64,000 nucleotides of DNA from Lachnospiraceae bacterium oral taxon 500 (GTDB lineage Bacteria; Bacillota; Clostridia; Lachnospirales; Vallitaleaceae): the NCBI GenBank assembly GCA_002999035.1, contig CP027241.1, forward strand, positions 2,049,001 to 2,113,000, read 5' to 3'. Below the pieces are notes generated by a model. That model was not told where the DNA came from. It saw only the letters and a list, made by a program, of their open reading frames with translations, and made no database searches. Each line of letters opens with the position of its first letter. Position 1 is the stretch's first letter. The position numbers were made by a program, and so were the translations under genes. Below are positions 1 to 9,743 of the stretch, one piece after another.

Positions 1-25
1 CCCTCAGAGTTCGTGGCTCTGAGGG
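1..25. terminator. Perfect stem-loop at window start
   Basis: A perfect 9-bp stem (CCCTCAGAG paired with CTCTGAGGG) encloses a 7-base loop. The + strand downstream is only moderately T-rich. It could end a gene to the left of the window, or lie in the leader of the leftward transcript from the promoter at 67-95. The direction cannot be decided because the window starts here. Confidence 0.45.
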
Positions 26-66
26 ATTTCTATTGTTTGGAAATCGTTTCTTTCTTGGTTGCTTTT

Positions 67-95
67 ATTATATCATAGGTGCCTATTGGAAGCAA
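67..95 (-). promoter_or_regulatory. Leftward sigma-A promoter
   Basis: On the minus strand TTGCTT (90-95) and TATAAT (67-72) are separated by 17 bases, with a TG just upstream of the -10 box. It points out of the window to the left, so a divergent gene probably begins there, and the hairpin at 1-25 would lie in its leader. Confidence 0.5.
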
Positions 96-130
96 GGGGA
101 ATTTCGATAATTTTTTATCGGGAAATTTGG

Positions 131-159
131 TTTGCAGGCTGAGGGAAATATGCTACTAT
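131..159 (+). promoter_or_regulatory. Possible nrdA promoter
   Basis: TTTGCA and TACTAT are 17 bases apart, with TG before the -10 box (extended -10). It lies 60 bases before the nrdA start. No NrdR-type box was recognised. The -35 match is poor. Confidence 0.3.
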
Positions 160-218
160 AAATTTAAGTTTCCAGAAAAAGAGAATGAAATTTTAGGTCA
201 GGAGATAGCAAGGAAGAA

Positions 219-2759
219 ATGGAAAAAATAAAGAAAATCAAAAAAAGAGACGGCAGTGTGGTTGATTTTGAGGCAAAAAAAATCGAAACTGCCATGGATA
301 AAGCATTTCATTCGGTGGGCGAGTCCGTTTCTGCGGAAGAGTTGACCGCTTTGACGGACGCGGTGACGGAATTGATCTGGCAGCGCTTTGGAACAGAAGG
401 AGTTCCCGGTGTGGAAGAAGTGCAGGATTTGGTTGAGTTGACGCTGATTGACCGCAAATATTATTCGGCAGTCAAGGCATTTATTTTGTACCGGTCAGCT
501 CACAATGACAAACGTCGAAAAATAGACGGATTTAAAGCATATATTCAGGATCCGGATACGCTGGCACTGATTAAGGGGATTGCCAAGGAGTTCAGCGCTG
601 AAGAATATGATTTGAAATATTTGCTGGCCAAGTTGGAGAGTTTTGCTAAAAAGGAGATGACGGAAGAGGATTATTTGAAAGCACTGATTCGGGGAGCGGC
701 GGAACTGACAGCCAAAGAAGCGCCGGATTGGGAGTTTATTGCCGGCCGTTTTCTGCGCCTTGGCCTGCAAAATGAAATTGATCAGGAAAATGCCCGGCAC
801 GGAGTGTTCAGCTTGCCGGAAAAAATCAAAAAATGGGAACAAATGGGACTATACGGCGCTTATATCAGGAAGAATTACAGCAATGATGAAATCAGCCAGC
901 TGGAAAGCTATCTGGTACCGGAAAGAGATGCCTTATTTACCTATTCGGCACTGGATCTACTGATGAAGCGCTATTTGATCAAAGATACTGACGGCCGTAT
1001 TCTGGAAACTCCGCAGGAGATGTTTATGGGCATTGCCATGCACCTGGCGCTGCCGGAGGGCGAAAATCGGGTTAAGTGGGCGAAAAAGATTTACGATATT
1101 TTAAGTAAATTGCAGGTAACGATGGCAACGCCGACTTTATCCAATGCCCGCAAGCCTTTTCATCAGCTTTCGTCCTGCTTTATCGACACGGTGCCGGATT
1201 CGCTGGAAGGCATTTACCGGTCGCTGGATAATTTTGCTCAGGTCAGCAAACATGGCGGCGGCATGGGGATGTATTACGGCAAGGTCAGAGCGGCGGGCTC
1301 GGATATCCGCGGCTTTAAGGGCGTGGCCGGCGGTGTTATTCGCTGGGTGCGGCTGGCTAACGATACTGCGGTGGCGGTTGACCAGCTGGGCGTACGCCAG
1401 GGCAGCGTGGCGGTTTATTTGGATGTCTGGCATAAGGACGTACCGGAGTTTTTGCAGCTGCGGACGAACAACGGTGACGACCGGATGAAGGCGCATGATG
1501 TTTTTCCGGGAATTTGCTATCCCGACCTGTTTTGGCGGCTGGCCAAGGAAAATATTGATGCCGTATGGTATATGATGTGTCCGCATGAGATTAAAACAGA
1601 AATGGGCTATGCCTTGGAGGATTTTTACGGCCAGCAGTGGGAGGAAAAATATTGGGAATGTGTTAAAAACCCCCGAATTTCCAAGCGAACGATGGCGGTT
1701 AAGGAGATGGTCAGACTGATTATTCGGAGTGTGATTGAAACGGGAACGCCGTTTGCTTTTAACCGCGATACGGTCAATCGCTTAAACCCGAATAAGCATC
1801 AGGGTATGGTTTATTCCTCGAACTTGTGTACGGAAATTATGCAGAATATGAAAGAGATTCGTTCGCTGGAGACGGAGATTGTAACGGATGGCGGGGAAAG
1901 CATCGTGCAGACGAAAACAGCGGCCGGGGATTTTGTGGTTTGTAATCTGGCTTCTCTGGTGCTGGGCAATCTCAATTTGGATTCGGCGCAGGAACTGGAG
2001 GAAGTGGTCACCACTGCTGTTCGGGCGCTGGATAATGTCATAGATTTGAATTATTATCCGCTGCCCTATGCCGAAATTACCAATCAAAAATACCGGGCAA
2101 TCGGCCTGGGTACCAGCGGTTATCATCATGCTTTGGCGCAGCGGGGGATTGCTTTCAGCTCGGAGGCACATTTGCGCTATATGGACGAGGTTTATGAAAA
2201 AATTAATTATTATGCAATTAAAGCCAGTTCCGATTTGGCAGCCGAAAAAGGGAGCTATGCTTATTTTACCGGCAGTGAGTGGCAGGATGGCCGGTATTTT
2301 GAGCGGCGCGGCTATGTTTCGGAAAAATGGCAGGCTTTAAAAGGCAAGGTGGCGGAGCAGGGACTGCGTAACGGCTATTTACTGGCGGTGGCGCCGACCG
2401 GATCGACTTCGATTATCGCCGGAACGACGGCCGGGGTTGACCCGGTTATGAGCCGGTATTTTCTGGAAGAAAAGAAAGGAGCAATCATTCCGCGGGTGGC
2501 GCCGGGACTGAACGCCGAGACTTTTTGGCTGTATGAAAACGCGCATGATATTGACCAAAACTGGGTTGTTCGTTCGGCGGGCATGCGCCAGCGCCATATC
2601 GACCAAGGGCAATCGGTTAATTTTTATATTACCAATGATTTTACGATGAAGCGAATCTTAAACCTCTATCTGCGGGCCTGGGAAGAAGGCGTAAAAAGCA
2701 TTTATTATGTCCGCAGCAAATCGCTGGAGGTTGAGCAGTGTGACAGTTGTTCCGCGTAG
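219..2759 (+). CDS. nrdA: Ribonucleoside-diphosphate reductase, large (alpha) subunit, class I
   Basis: This is the catalytic subunit of class I ribonucleotide reductase, which makes deoxyribonucleotides for DNA synthesis. At 846 aa it carries an N-terminal ATP-cone (about residues 3-95), the allosteric on/off domain, and then the ten-stranded barrel. The redox and radical residues are all visible: C320 (LSSCF), C537 with E539 (NLCTE), C575 (VVCNLAS), the tyrosine pair Y829-Y830, and the C-terminal C841-x-x-C844 that is re-reduced by thioredoxin or glutaredoxin. The start is supported by AAGGAAG just upstream. The beta subunit follows 137 bases downstream, so the two are probably cotranscribed. 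Confidence 0.95.
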   Translation: MEKIKKIKKRDGSVVDFEAKKIETAMDKAFHSVGESVSAEELTALTDAVTELIWQRFGTEGVPGVEEVQDLVELTLIDRKYYSAVKAFILYRSAHNDKRRKIDGFKAYIQDPDTLALIKGIAKEFSAEEYDLKYLLAKLESFAKKEMTEEDYLKALIRGAAELTAKEAPDWEFIAGRFLRLGLQNEIDQENARHGVFSLPEKIKKWEQMGLYGAYIRKNYSNDEISQLESYLVPERDALFTYSALDLLMKRYLIKDTDGRILETPQEMFMGIAMHLALPEGENRVKWAKKIYDILSKLQVTMATPTLSNARKPFHQLSSCFIDTVPDSLEGIYRSLDNFAQVSKHGGGMGMYYGKVRAAGSDIRGFKGVAGGVIRWVRLANDTAVAVDQLGVRQGSVAVYLDVWHKDVPEFLQLRTNNGDDRMKAHDVFPGICYPDLFWRLAKENIDAVWYMMCPHEIKTEMGYALEDFYGQQWEEKYWECVKNPRISKRTMAVKEMVRLIIRSVIETGTPFAFNRDTVNRLNPNKHQGMVYSSNLCTEIMQNMKEIRSLETEIVTDGGESIVQTKTAAGDFVVCNLASLVLGNLNLDSAQELEEVVTTAVRALDNVIDLNYYPLPYAEITNQKYRAIGLGTSGYHHALAQRGIAFSSEAHLRYMDEVYEKINYYAIKASSDLAAEKGSYAYFTGSEWQDGRYFERRGYVSEKWQALKGKVAEQGLRNGYLLAVAPTGSTSIIAGTTAGVDPVMSRYFLEEKKGAIIPRVAPGLNAETFWLYENAHDIDQNWVVRSAGMRQRHIDQGQSVNFYITNDFTMKRILNLYLRAWEEGVKSIYYVRSKSLEVEQCDSCSA

Positions 2760-2896
2760 CAGGATAAAAATACCTCAGCTTTTCTCCCGCAGGCCACAGA
2801 GCGCAAAGCGTTGTGCGGGACAGGGCATACGCCCGGTTTAAACAGACTGTGTTGTTAAGCGGGGAAAGAGGAGAACATAAGGAAAGGAGATCATCT

Positions 2897-3943
2897 ATGG
2901 ATAATAAAATTACTAGAAAAGCGTTGTTTAATGAAAAGGGTGATATTGAGCTGAGCAAACGGCGGCTGATTAACGGCAATACCACCAATTTAAATGATTT
3001 TAACAATATCAAATATAGCTGGACGAGCGATTGGTATCGGCAGGCGATGAATAATTTTTGGATTCCGGAAGAAATCAATATGAGCCAGGATGTCAAGGAT
3101 TACCGGCTGCTGGATGAGGCGGAAAAGACAGCGTATGATAAAATTTTATCATTTCTGATTTTTTTAGACAGTATTCAAACGGCCAATTTGCCCAATATCA
3201 GTGAATATATTACCGCCAATGAGGTCAATTTATGTTTAAATATTCAGACCTTTCAGGAAGCGGTGCATTCGCAAAGCTACGGCTATATTTTAGACAGTAT
3301 CTGCTCGCCGGAGGAAAGAACGGAGATTCTTTATCAGTGGCGGGATGATCCGCACTTGCTGGCCAGAAATAAGTTTATCGGCGACCTGTACAATGAGTTT
3401 TATGAGGAAAAATCGCCGTGGCTTTTGGCCAAAACCATGATTGCCAACTATATTTTGGAAGGAATTTATTTTTATTCGGGCTTTATGTTCTTTTATAATT
3501 TGGGCAGAATGGGCAAAATGCCCGGCACCGTGCAGGAAATCCGCTATATCAACCGGGATGAAAACACGCATTTGTGGCTGTTCCGGTCAATGCTGCTGGA
3601 GTTGAAAAAAGAAGAGCCGGAGCTGTTTACCGAGGAAAAGGTGGCGGTGTACAAGGCGATGATAAAGGAAGGGGCGGAGCAGGAAATCCGCTGGGGTCAG
3701 TATGTGCTGGATAACAAGATTCCGGGGCTGACCAATCAGATGGTGGAGGCCTATATCAAGTATTTGGGTAATCAGCGCAGTATGGCGCTGGGATTTGGCC
3801 CGATTTATGATGAGTATCAAACCGAGCCGGATGCGATGAGCTGGGTTAGCGAGTACTCCGATCCCAATCAAATCAAGACGGATTTCTTTGAAGGCAAGCC
3901 AAGTGCTTATTCCAAGGCGGCAGTGATTGAGGATGATTTGTAG
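2897..3943 (+). CDS. nrdB: Ribonucleoside-diphosphate reductase, small (beta) subunit
   Basis: This is the metal-radical subunit that partners NrdA. The iron or manganese ligands and radical tyrosine are recognisable: D in FLDSIQ, E and H in EAVHSQSY (with the tyrosine at the usual position four after the H), E in ILEGIYFY, and E and H in RDENTHLW. The start at 2897 is chosen because AAAGGAG lies 7 bases before this ATG. A longer reading from 2813 would add 28 residues with no ribosome binding site or similarity to the family. The length of 348 aa is typical. The stop is followed by a 466-base non-coding stretch. Confidence 0.93.
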   Translation: MDNKITRKALFNEKGDIELSKRRLINGNTTNLNDFNNIKYSWTSDWYRQAMNNFWIPEEINMSQDVKDYRLLDEAEKTAYDKILSFLIFLDSIQTANLPNISEYITANEVNLCLNIQTFQEAVHSQSYGYILDSICSPEERTEILYQWRDDPHLLARNKFIGDLYNEFYEEKSPWLLAKTMIANYILEGIYFYSGFMFFYNLGRMGKMPGTVQEIRYINRDENTHLWLFRSMLLELKKEEPELFTEEKVAVYKAMIKEGAEQEIRWGQYVLDNKIPGLTNQMVEAYIKYLGNQRSMALGFGPIYDEYQTEPDAMSWVSEYSDPNQIKTDFFEGKPSAYSKAAVIEDDL

Positions 3944-3986
3944 ATGACAGTTTAGGCGAGTATAGATATATATTTTACAGCAGACA

Positions 3987-4056
3987 AGCAGATATTTGAG
4001 CTGATGCGACCGGAAAGCAAGGTTTTCACGGAAAGTGTTCGGCATAAATATCTGCT
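3987..4056. other. Long inverted repeat between nrdB and the ABC locus
   Basis: AGCAGATATTT at 3987-3997 is perfectly complementary to 4046-4056, across a 48-base interior that can form further pairs. There is no clear T-run after it, so it is a weak terminator at best; a structured RNA or an operator is possible. The rest of 3944-4409 is AT-rich. It holds no gene I can support and only weak promoter-like matches around 4240-4320. Confidence 0.3.
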
Positions 4057-4409
4057 CGTTTGATGTCCGCCGGAATAATCGCTGAGATATTGAACTTTTG
4101 AATTGATATTATTTGCCTGATAAACCGAGAAAAAAGGGGAATTTAACAGCAATATGCCCGATTTTCTTTTACGAACAGAAACAAACTGAAAAAAACAACT
4201 GATAAAACCTAAAATTTTAAACATAATTCCTGATATATTGCCTTTACTTATCATCGAAAATTGATAAAATAAAAATATACAAGGTTTTCTTGGTTTCCTG
4301 TTTCTGGCAACTTGACTTTGACTTAGTTTAAAGACAGAAAAAGGTGCATTTAAGATGAAACAAAGAAAACCGGAAACCGGCAGTCAGCAATTTAACAGGA
4401 GGGTAGGAT

Positions 4410-5882
4410 ATGAAGCCACGGGCAATTTTAAAACTGATCGCAGCAGTAATGTGTATAACATTCCTTTTGGGCGGATGTTCAGGGCAAAGCAGCGGAGATA
4501 AGAAAACAGAGGAGACAGCTAAAGAGGCAACGGGGGATAAGACCGGCACAACCGGACAAACAGACGCGGCCGATCAGCAGAAAGAAAAATCGGAGCAGAC
4601 CAAAACGGTTATTAATATTTGGTCCAAAGACCGGCATGATGCTAAGTATGTGCAGGCCAAGGTTGATGAATACAATCAAAAACATCAGGATGTCGAGGTC
4701 GTTTATACTTTATACACGGATAATTATCTGCAGGCGGTTGATTTAGCCGCTCAAAACGGAGAGCTGCCGGATGTCCTGGTGTTTCAGGAAATGGTATTTG
4801 AAAAATATTTAGCACAGGGACAATGGCTGGATCTGTATCCTTATATGGATGATGACATGAAGAAATATTTTGCCGACGTAATATTTGAAGGCTTAAATGA
4901 ATTGGACGGCAAGCTATATTTTATTCCAACCACCGGTACGACTTGCCGCTTGTTCTACAATAAGGAAATTTTAGAGCGGGCCGGAATTGCCCAGCCGCCG
5001 AAAACGATGGAAGAGGTTTTAGAGGACGCGCGCAAGATCACCGCCCAGCTGAAGGGCGAGGGGATCTATGGCTTTGCTGCCAATATGAAAAGCGCCGCTT
5101 CGGCATTAAACCGTTCCATGCTGATTGGCCTGCAAAGAGAAACCGGCACGGTCAATGGCTATAATTTTAAGGAAGGAAAATACGATTTCTCGGTGTGGAA
5201 AGATGAGCTTTTACTGTGGAAAGAGTTGCTGAAAGAGGATTCAGCTATGCCGGGCTGTGAGTCTTTGGATATTGATCCCCTTCGGACACAATTCGCTGCC
5301 GGAAAAATCGGCATGTATTTTTCTTATTCTCATGCCGAGCCGGGAGTTTACGCTAATCAATTCCCGATGGATTCGGCTAAATGGGATGCGGTTCCGATTC
5401 CGACAATTGGCGGCAAAGAAGTAGGCAAACAAAACTTTGGAGCGACCTCCGCTTATTTGATCAATGCCAAGAGCGCTAATGTGGAAAAGGCTTTTCAGGT
5501 TTATAAGGAACTATTTACTTCGGAGGACTATCTGCGGGGATATTATGAAAGCGGCTGCGGTGTCAGCATTATTCCGGCGATTGTCGCCAGTGCCAATCCC
5601 AGTGATGATTTTAAAAATAAGGAATGGCTGCGCATCAACCCGGATATAGACGCGATTATGCCGAAAGATCCAAGTCGGGCTTTTGCATCGGGAGTGATTG
5701 TTGAAGGCGAAGATATGTTTAAAGTGGCTGAGTCTGTTTATTACGGTGACGCCGATGTTGATCAGGCTTTGGCTGATTTAACCGAGCGCTATAACAAGGC
5801 TTATCAGGAGGCGGTTAAAAACGGCAGTGCACATGAAATTAAATGGCCGGATTATGATCCGATGAAACCAACTCTGAAATAA
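4410..5882 (+). CDS. ABC sugar importer, lipoprotein substrate-binding protein
   Basis: This is an extracellular solute-binding protein of family 1 (MalE/UgpB type). It captures an oligosaccharide outside the cell for the permeases at 5987 and 6962. Residues 1-22 form a signal peptide ending in the lipobox LLGGC, with C23 as the lipidated cysteine. A lysine/threonine/glutamine-rich linker follows, then the binding fold (from about VINIWSKDRHD). The length of 490 aa is normal for the family, and the start has a strong AGGAGGGT site. No ATPase gene is adjacent, which is usual when a shared MsmX-type ATPase serves several importers. The heparinase-like lyase downstream suggests a uronate-containing glycan as substrate, which is inference. 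Confidence 0.85.
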   Translation: MKPRAILKLIAAVMCITFLLGGCSGQSSGDKKTEETAKEATGDKTGTTGQTDAADQQKEKSEQTKTVINIWSKDRHDAKYVQAKVDEYNQKHQDVEVVYTLYTDNYLQAVDLAAQNGELPDVLVFQEMVFEKYLAQGQWLDLYPYMDDDMKKYFADVIFEGLNELDGKLYFIPTTGTTCRLFYNKEILERAGIAQPPKTMEEVLEDARKITAQLKGEGIYGFAANMKSAASALNRSMLIGLQRETGTVNGYNFKEGKYDFSVWKDELLLWKELLKEDSAMPGCESLDIDPLRTQFAAGKIGMYFSYSHAEPGVYANQFPMDSAKWDAVPIPTIGGKEVGKQNFGATSAYLINAKSANVEKAFQVYKELFTSEDYLRGYYESGCGVSIIPAIVASANPSDDFKNKEWLRINPDIDAIMPKDPSRAFASGVIVEGEDMFKVAESVYYGDADVDQALADLTERYNKAYQEAVKNGSAHEIKWPDYDPMKPTLK

Positions 5883-5894
5883 AAAGTTAGGGAA

Positions 5895-5971
5895 CTGCCG
5901 CGTTCTGTCATAATTTCAGCTCTGAGTCAGGCTCAGTACAGACGCTGAAATCGGGACGCGGCAGCCTTTTT
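5895..5971 (+). terminator. Nested long hairpin with T-run between binding protein and permease
   Basis: Three stems nest in one structure: CTGCCGCGT/ACGCGGCAG (outer), ATTTCAGC/GCTGAAAT (middle) and CTGAG/CTCAG (inner), followed by CCTTTTT. It lies between the binding protein and permease genes. There it can act as a partial terminator and 3'-end protector, allowing more binding protein than permease to be made. Confidence 0.75.
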
Positions 5972-5986
5972 AGAAGGAGACAGCAT

Positions 5987-6952
5987 ATGAAGGCTCAAAA
6001 ACGAAAATTGCGGCCTGCCAAAAGCCGGAATCTTGTTGGCAAACAAGCAAGCAAAAAAATCAGGGAAAATATTGATTCCTATGTATTTATGCTGCCCAAT
6101 TTGATTTTATTTATTTCCTGCTCGCTGTATCCGGTTTTGTGGGCGCTGAAATATGTATTTTATCAATATGGCGGCTATGGCAGCGGCGAGATTCGATTTG
6201 TCGGTTTGGCTAATTTGGAACGAATTTTTCGGGACAAAGTTTATTGGGAAAGTCTTGGCCGGACATTTATTTATGGCTTTGGCAAGGTGGGCATCATTAT
6301 TCCGCTGGCTTTTCTGCTGGCTTATTTTTTAAATGAAAACAAAAAGTTTCATACAGCGGCGCAAAGCATTATTTTTTTACCGACCATCATGAGTTCGGCG
6401 GTGATGGGGCTGGTTTTTTACCTGCTGTTTAACGCCTATAACGGTGAGATTAATAAAATGCTGATGACCGGCGGCATTATCAATCAACCGATTAACTGGC
6501 TGGGCAAGCGCCATGCCATGAAAACTTTGGTTTTAACCGCAATTTGGGGAGGTCTGGGCAATTACATGGTTTATTTTATTGCCGGGATTCAGCAGGTATC
6601 GACAGAAGTAATCGAAAGTGCTAAAATAGACGGAGCAGGCCGGATAAAAACCATCTGGTATATCCTTTTGCCGATGCTGGGGCCGGTGCTTAAAATTATT
6701 TTAATGCTGGCGATTACGTCGGCCTTCAGCGATATTTCCAATGTTATGGTTTTGACCGAGGGTGGGCCGAACAATCAAACGATGGTGTCATCTTTGTATA
6801 ATTACCGTTATTTTTTTCCGGTGTCAGCAACTGAATCAACGGTTCCCCAATACGGCTACGGTGCGGCTGTCAGTGTGATGACTGCGTTTGTGGCGGGGCT
6901 GGTAACTTTGCTTTATCTGAAAATTGCCCGTAAATTGGATGACATTTATTAG
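5987..6952 (+). CDS. ABC sugar importer permease 1
   Basis: This is an integral membrane subunit of the MalF/UgpA type. A positively charged N-terminus (about 30 residues) precedes hydrophobic helices starting at SYVFMLPNLILFISCSLYP. The EAA loop that docks onto the ATPase is visible as ESAKIDGAGRIKTIWYILLP. At 321 aa the length is typical. AGAAGGAG is spaced correctly before the ATG. It is separated from the next permease by 9 bases, so the two are translationally coupled members of one operon. Confidence 0.85.
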   Translation: MKAQKRKLRPAKSRNLVGKQASKKIRENIDSYVFMLPNLILFISCSLYPVLWALKYVFYQYGGYGSGEIRFVGLANLERIFRDKVYWESLGRTFIYGFGKVGIIIPLAFLLAYFLNENKKFHTAAQSIIFLPTIMSSAVMGLVFYLLFNAYNGEINKMLMTGGIINQPINWLGKRHAMKTLVLTAIWGGLGNYMVYFIAGIQQVSTEVIESAKIDGAGRIKTIWYILLPMLGPVLKIILMLAITSAFSDISNVMVLTEGGPNNQTMVSSLYNYRYFFPVSATESTVPQYGYGAAVSVMTAFVAGLVTLLYLKIARKLDDIY

Positions 6953-6961
6953 GAGCAGCCG

Positions 6962-7834
6962 ATGGAAAAAATTAGACCAAAACAGAAAAAGGTTTTCCGG
7001 CCGGGAAAAATAGCAGCGGCGGGAGTCCGGTATGCTTTTGTGCTGGCGATGATGGCGTTTACTCTTTATCCGGTGATTTATACTCTGGTCGGTTCGTTTA
7101 AGACAAACGCGGAGCTGACGCAGGGAGTCAGTTTTTTCCCCAGTGAGTGGCAGCTTCAGAATTATTATCACGCTTTTGTGGAGGCGGATTTTCTTCGCTA
7201 TTCCGTTAACAGCTTGATTGTATCCGGCTCTGTTATGGCTTTGGCGATGCTGACTTCCTCGTTGGCGGGTTTTGCTATGGCCAGATGCAGTTTCGCCGGA
7301 AAAAAACTTTGGCTGGCGCTTTACTTATCGATGATGTTTGTTTCGCTGGGGTCGATTACTTTGTATCCGATTTATGGGATTATGCGCGCCTTCAATTTGC
7401 ATAAAAGTTTGTTGGGCTTAATCTTAACAATGACCGGCGGGCAAGCGGCCAATGTTTTTTTGATTATGGGCTTTATTAAGTCGATTCCCCGCCAGCTTGA
7501 TGAGGCGGCAATCATTGACGGCTGTTCGGTTTATCAGGTCTATGGCCGGATCATACTGCCGTTAATTAAGCCGATTTTAGGTGTAGTAGCTTTATTTTCT
7601 TTTCGCAATACCTGGAATGATTATATTACCGGTTTGATCATGACCATCGGCGCACCGCAGCTGAAAACCCTGACGGTGGCGGTGGTTCAGCTGAAGTATT
7701 CGGTCAATGCAGCGGCTGAATGGCATATTATGCTGGCGGGAGCTTCGATTGCAATCATTCCCATTCTACTGGTCTATTTGCTGGCCAGCCGCAGTTTTAT
7801 TGCCGGGCTGACAGCCGGAGCTATGAAGGGATAG
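6962..7834 (+). CDS. ABC sugar importer permease 2
   Basis: This is the MalG/AraQ-type second permease of the importer. The hydrophobic helix near FVLAMMAFTLYPVIYTL is followed by the usual large periplasm-facing loop, and the EAA motif is DEAAIIDGCSVYQVYGRIILP. The length of 290 aa is standard. It forms a heterodimer with the product of 5987-6952. A 97-base gap separates it from the sensor kinase. Confidence 0.85.
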   Translation: MEKIRPKQKKVFRPGKIAAAGVRYAFVLAMMAFTLYPVIYTLVGSFKTNAELTQGVSFFPSEWQLQNYYHAFVEADFLRYSVNSLIVSGSVMALAMLTSSLAGFAMARCSFAGKKLWLALYLSMMFVSLGSITLYPIYGIMRAFNLHKSLLGLILTMTGGQAANVFLIMGFIKSIPRQLDEAAIIDGCSVYQVYGRIILPLIKPILGVVALFSFRNTWNDYITGLIMTIGAPQLKTLTVAVVQLKYSVNAAAEWHIMLAGASIAIIPILLVYLLASRSFIAGLTAGAMKG

Positions 7835-7931
7835 ATCGCGCGGTGACAGAGGGCTGCAAAATTCCGACCCAGTGCCGAAAAGACAGTTCATGGACATCTT
7901 GGGGAGAACATCAATGCGGACAGGAGAGAAA

Positions 7932-9743
7932 ATGAAAGTTCAGATCAGAAACCTAAAGTTCCGAAATCAAATATTGCTGATATTTATGATGGTTTTTATC
8001 CTGATTGCAGCCGGCAGCGGCTTGGCGTTTTATCATTTGGCGGCGGCCAGCAGTATTGAAACGTTTTCTCTTAGCGCGGAGAGCAGTCTTGCGCAAATGG
8101 AAGATACTTTAAATACCCGGCTGCAATTCATTGCCCAAAGAGCGGAAACGATGCTGATTAATTCCAACTTTCATCTGGCCCTGGAAAATTATGTGGCAGA
8201 TAAGGATTTGGCCTCGCGGATTCGGGCGCAAGATGCGATTAGTATGTATTTAAAGGATTTTGAACAGGGTGAGCCTTTGATTTCGTCATCTTATCTATAT
8301 ACCAGCAATGGGGCAATCGATACTTATATTCATTTTAGGCGCATGGAGTTTGACTTTTTAAGTTCACTGTTTCCGGCGGCTTATCAAACGGGACAAGAAT
8401 CAGCAGTTCAGTATCTGGCCCCGATGCAGGATATTATTTTTCAGGGGGAAAGACAGGTGCTGCCCTGTATTCGGCGATTTACTTTGCAAAACAGCTCTAA
8501 ATGGCAATATTTTATTTATCAGCTGGATATAGAGAACTTAAAAGCCTTGGTGATGGGCAAGGACCATTTTTTTGATGAGGTTCTGATTTTGGATGACCAA
8601 GGGCGGATTCTATGGGGTGAGTTTCCGCTGAAAGAGGAAACGGCGGTGCTTCTCTCCCGGGGAGAGGAACAGGATATTATCTGGAATGGCAAAGAATATT
8701 TAGTCAAGTATGCCGAATTGTCAAAAAATCGGTGGCGGGTTTATGGTCTAAAGTCGAAAGCAGAACTGCTGGCTAATCTGAAAAACTTACGTGCCAATAT
8801 TTTGATGACACTGCTGTTTTTATTTGCTTTGATTTTACCGGTACTTTATTGGCTGGTGTATCGGCTGACCGACGCGCTCAGCAGTTTGCAAAGCAAGATG
8901 AATGAGGTGGAAAAAGGCGATTTATCCGTTCGTTTTTATTATCCTTATGAAAATGAAGTTGGGAATTTGGTCAGAAGCTTTAATTATATGCTGGATGAAA
9001 TTCAAAGAATGGTGGGTAAGCAGGAAATAATGATTGATTCCCTGCGCCGGGAAAAAGAACGGATTACCCAGATTCAAAGCCAAAAAAGAAAATCGGAATT
9101 GCAGGCGCTGCAAGCGCAGATTAATCCTCATTTTTTATATAATACATTAAATACGATTACCTGGCAGCTGGCGGATAAGGGCGATGCGGAAGGCAGCCGG
9201 ATAGCCAGTGAGTTGGGAAAGTTTTTTCGGCTTAGTTTAAGCCGGGGAGCGGAGCGGGTCAGTCTGGCGGATGAACTGGAGCATGTTCGCTCTTATTTGT
9301 GGATTCAAAGCATTCGCTATCAGGATAAGCTGAATTACCGGATAGAGGCGGCACCGGAGCTTTTAAACGGCATGGTTTTAAAGTTGATTTTACAGCCGCT
9401 GGTGGAAAATTCGATTTATCATGGGATTAAGGAAAAAGAAGGCAAGGGTGAAATTGTTGTGACCGCGTCCGCCTTTTGGCGCAGGTCAAGAAAAATGCTT
9501 TGTTTACAGGTAACGGATAACGGCATCGGAATAGAAGCAAACAGACTGGCGGACATAAATCATCGCTTGCGCTGCGGAGAACGCGGCGCGCAAAAGGGAT
9601 ATGGAATTTATAATGTAAATGAAAGGATTCGCTTGTTTTACGGTGATCTGTTTGGTTTGTCCTATGAAAGCCCGGCCAAGGGAGGTCTTAAGGCGACGAT
9701 TATCATTCCGTGGCATTTACCGGAGGAAAAAGAAAATGTATAA
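7932..9743 (+). CDS. Sensor histidine kinase, YesM/LytS type
   Basis: This is a membrane kinase that probably senses the imported glycan and phosphorylates the response regulator encoded next. It has a first membrane helix (about residues 12-35), an extracellular sensing domain, a second helix near NILMTLLFLFALILPVLYW, and a HAMP linker. The His_kinase domain carries the phospho-acceptor H400 in QINPHFLYNTL, and the ATPase shows N-box LVENSIYHGI and G-box DNGIG. The start at 7932 is chosen because AGGAGAG sits just before it; an upstream in-frame ATG at 7872 has no such site. The gene overlaps the regulator by 8 bases. Confidence 0.85.
   Translation: MKVQIRNLKFRNQILLIFMMVFILIAAGSGLAFYHLAAASSIETFSLSAESSLAQMEDTLNTRLQFIAQRAETMLINSNFHLALENYVADKDLASRIRAQDAISMYLKDFEQGEPLISSSYLYTSNGAIDTYIHFRRMEFDFLSSLFPAAYQTGQESAVQYLAPMQDIIFQGERQVLPCIRRFTLQNSSKWQYFIYQLDIENLKALVMGKDHFFDEVLILDDQGRILWGEFPLKEETAVLLSRGEEQDIIWNGKEYLVKYAELSKNRWRVYGLKSKAELLANLKNLRANILMTLLFLFALILPVLYWLVYRLTDALSSLQSKMNEVEKGDLSVRFYYPYENEVGNLVRSFNYMLDEIQRMVGKQEIMIDSLRREKERITQIQSQKRKSELQALQAQINPHFLYNTLNTITWQLADKGDAEGSRIASELGKFFRLSLSRGAERVSLADELEHVRSYLWIQSIRYQDKLNYRIEAAPELLNGMVLKLILQPLVENSIYHGIKEKEGKGEIVVTASAFWRRSRKMLCLQVTDNGIGIEANRLADINHRLRCGERGAQKGYGIYNVNERIRLFYGDLFGLSYESPAKGGLKATIIIPWHLPEEKENV

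Noticed and set aside
1137-1586. Long open frame opposite nrdA
   Set aside because: It lies wholly inside a well-supported gene and its residues have no protein-like pattern; it is a shadow of nrdA codon bias.
2813-2896. Upstream extension of nrdB by 28 codons
   Set aside because: It has no ribosome binding site and arginine-rich residues unlike the family, while AAAGGAG lies just before the ATG at 2897.
3952-4254. Possible small minus-strand gene after nrdB
   Set aside because: It has no ribosome binding site, no family features and low-complexity composition; the inverted repeat at 3987-4056 explains part of the open frame.
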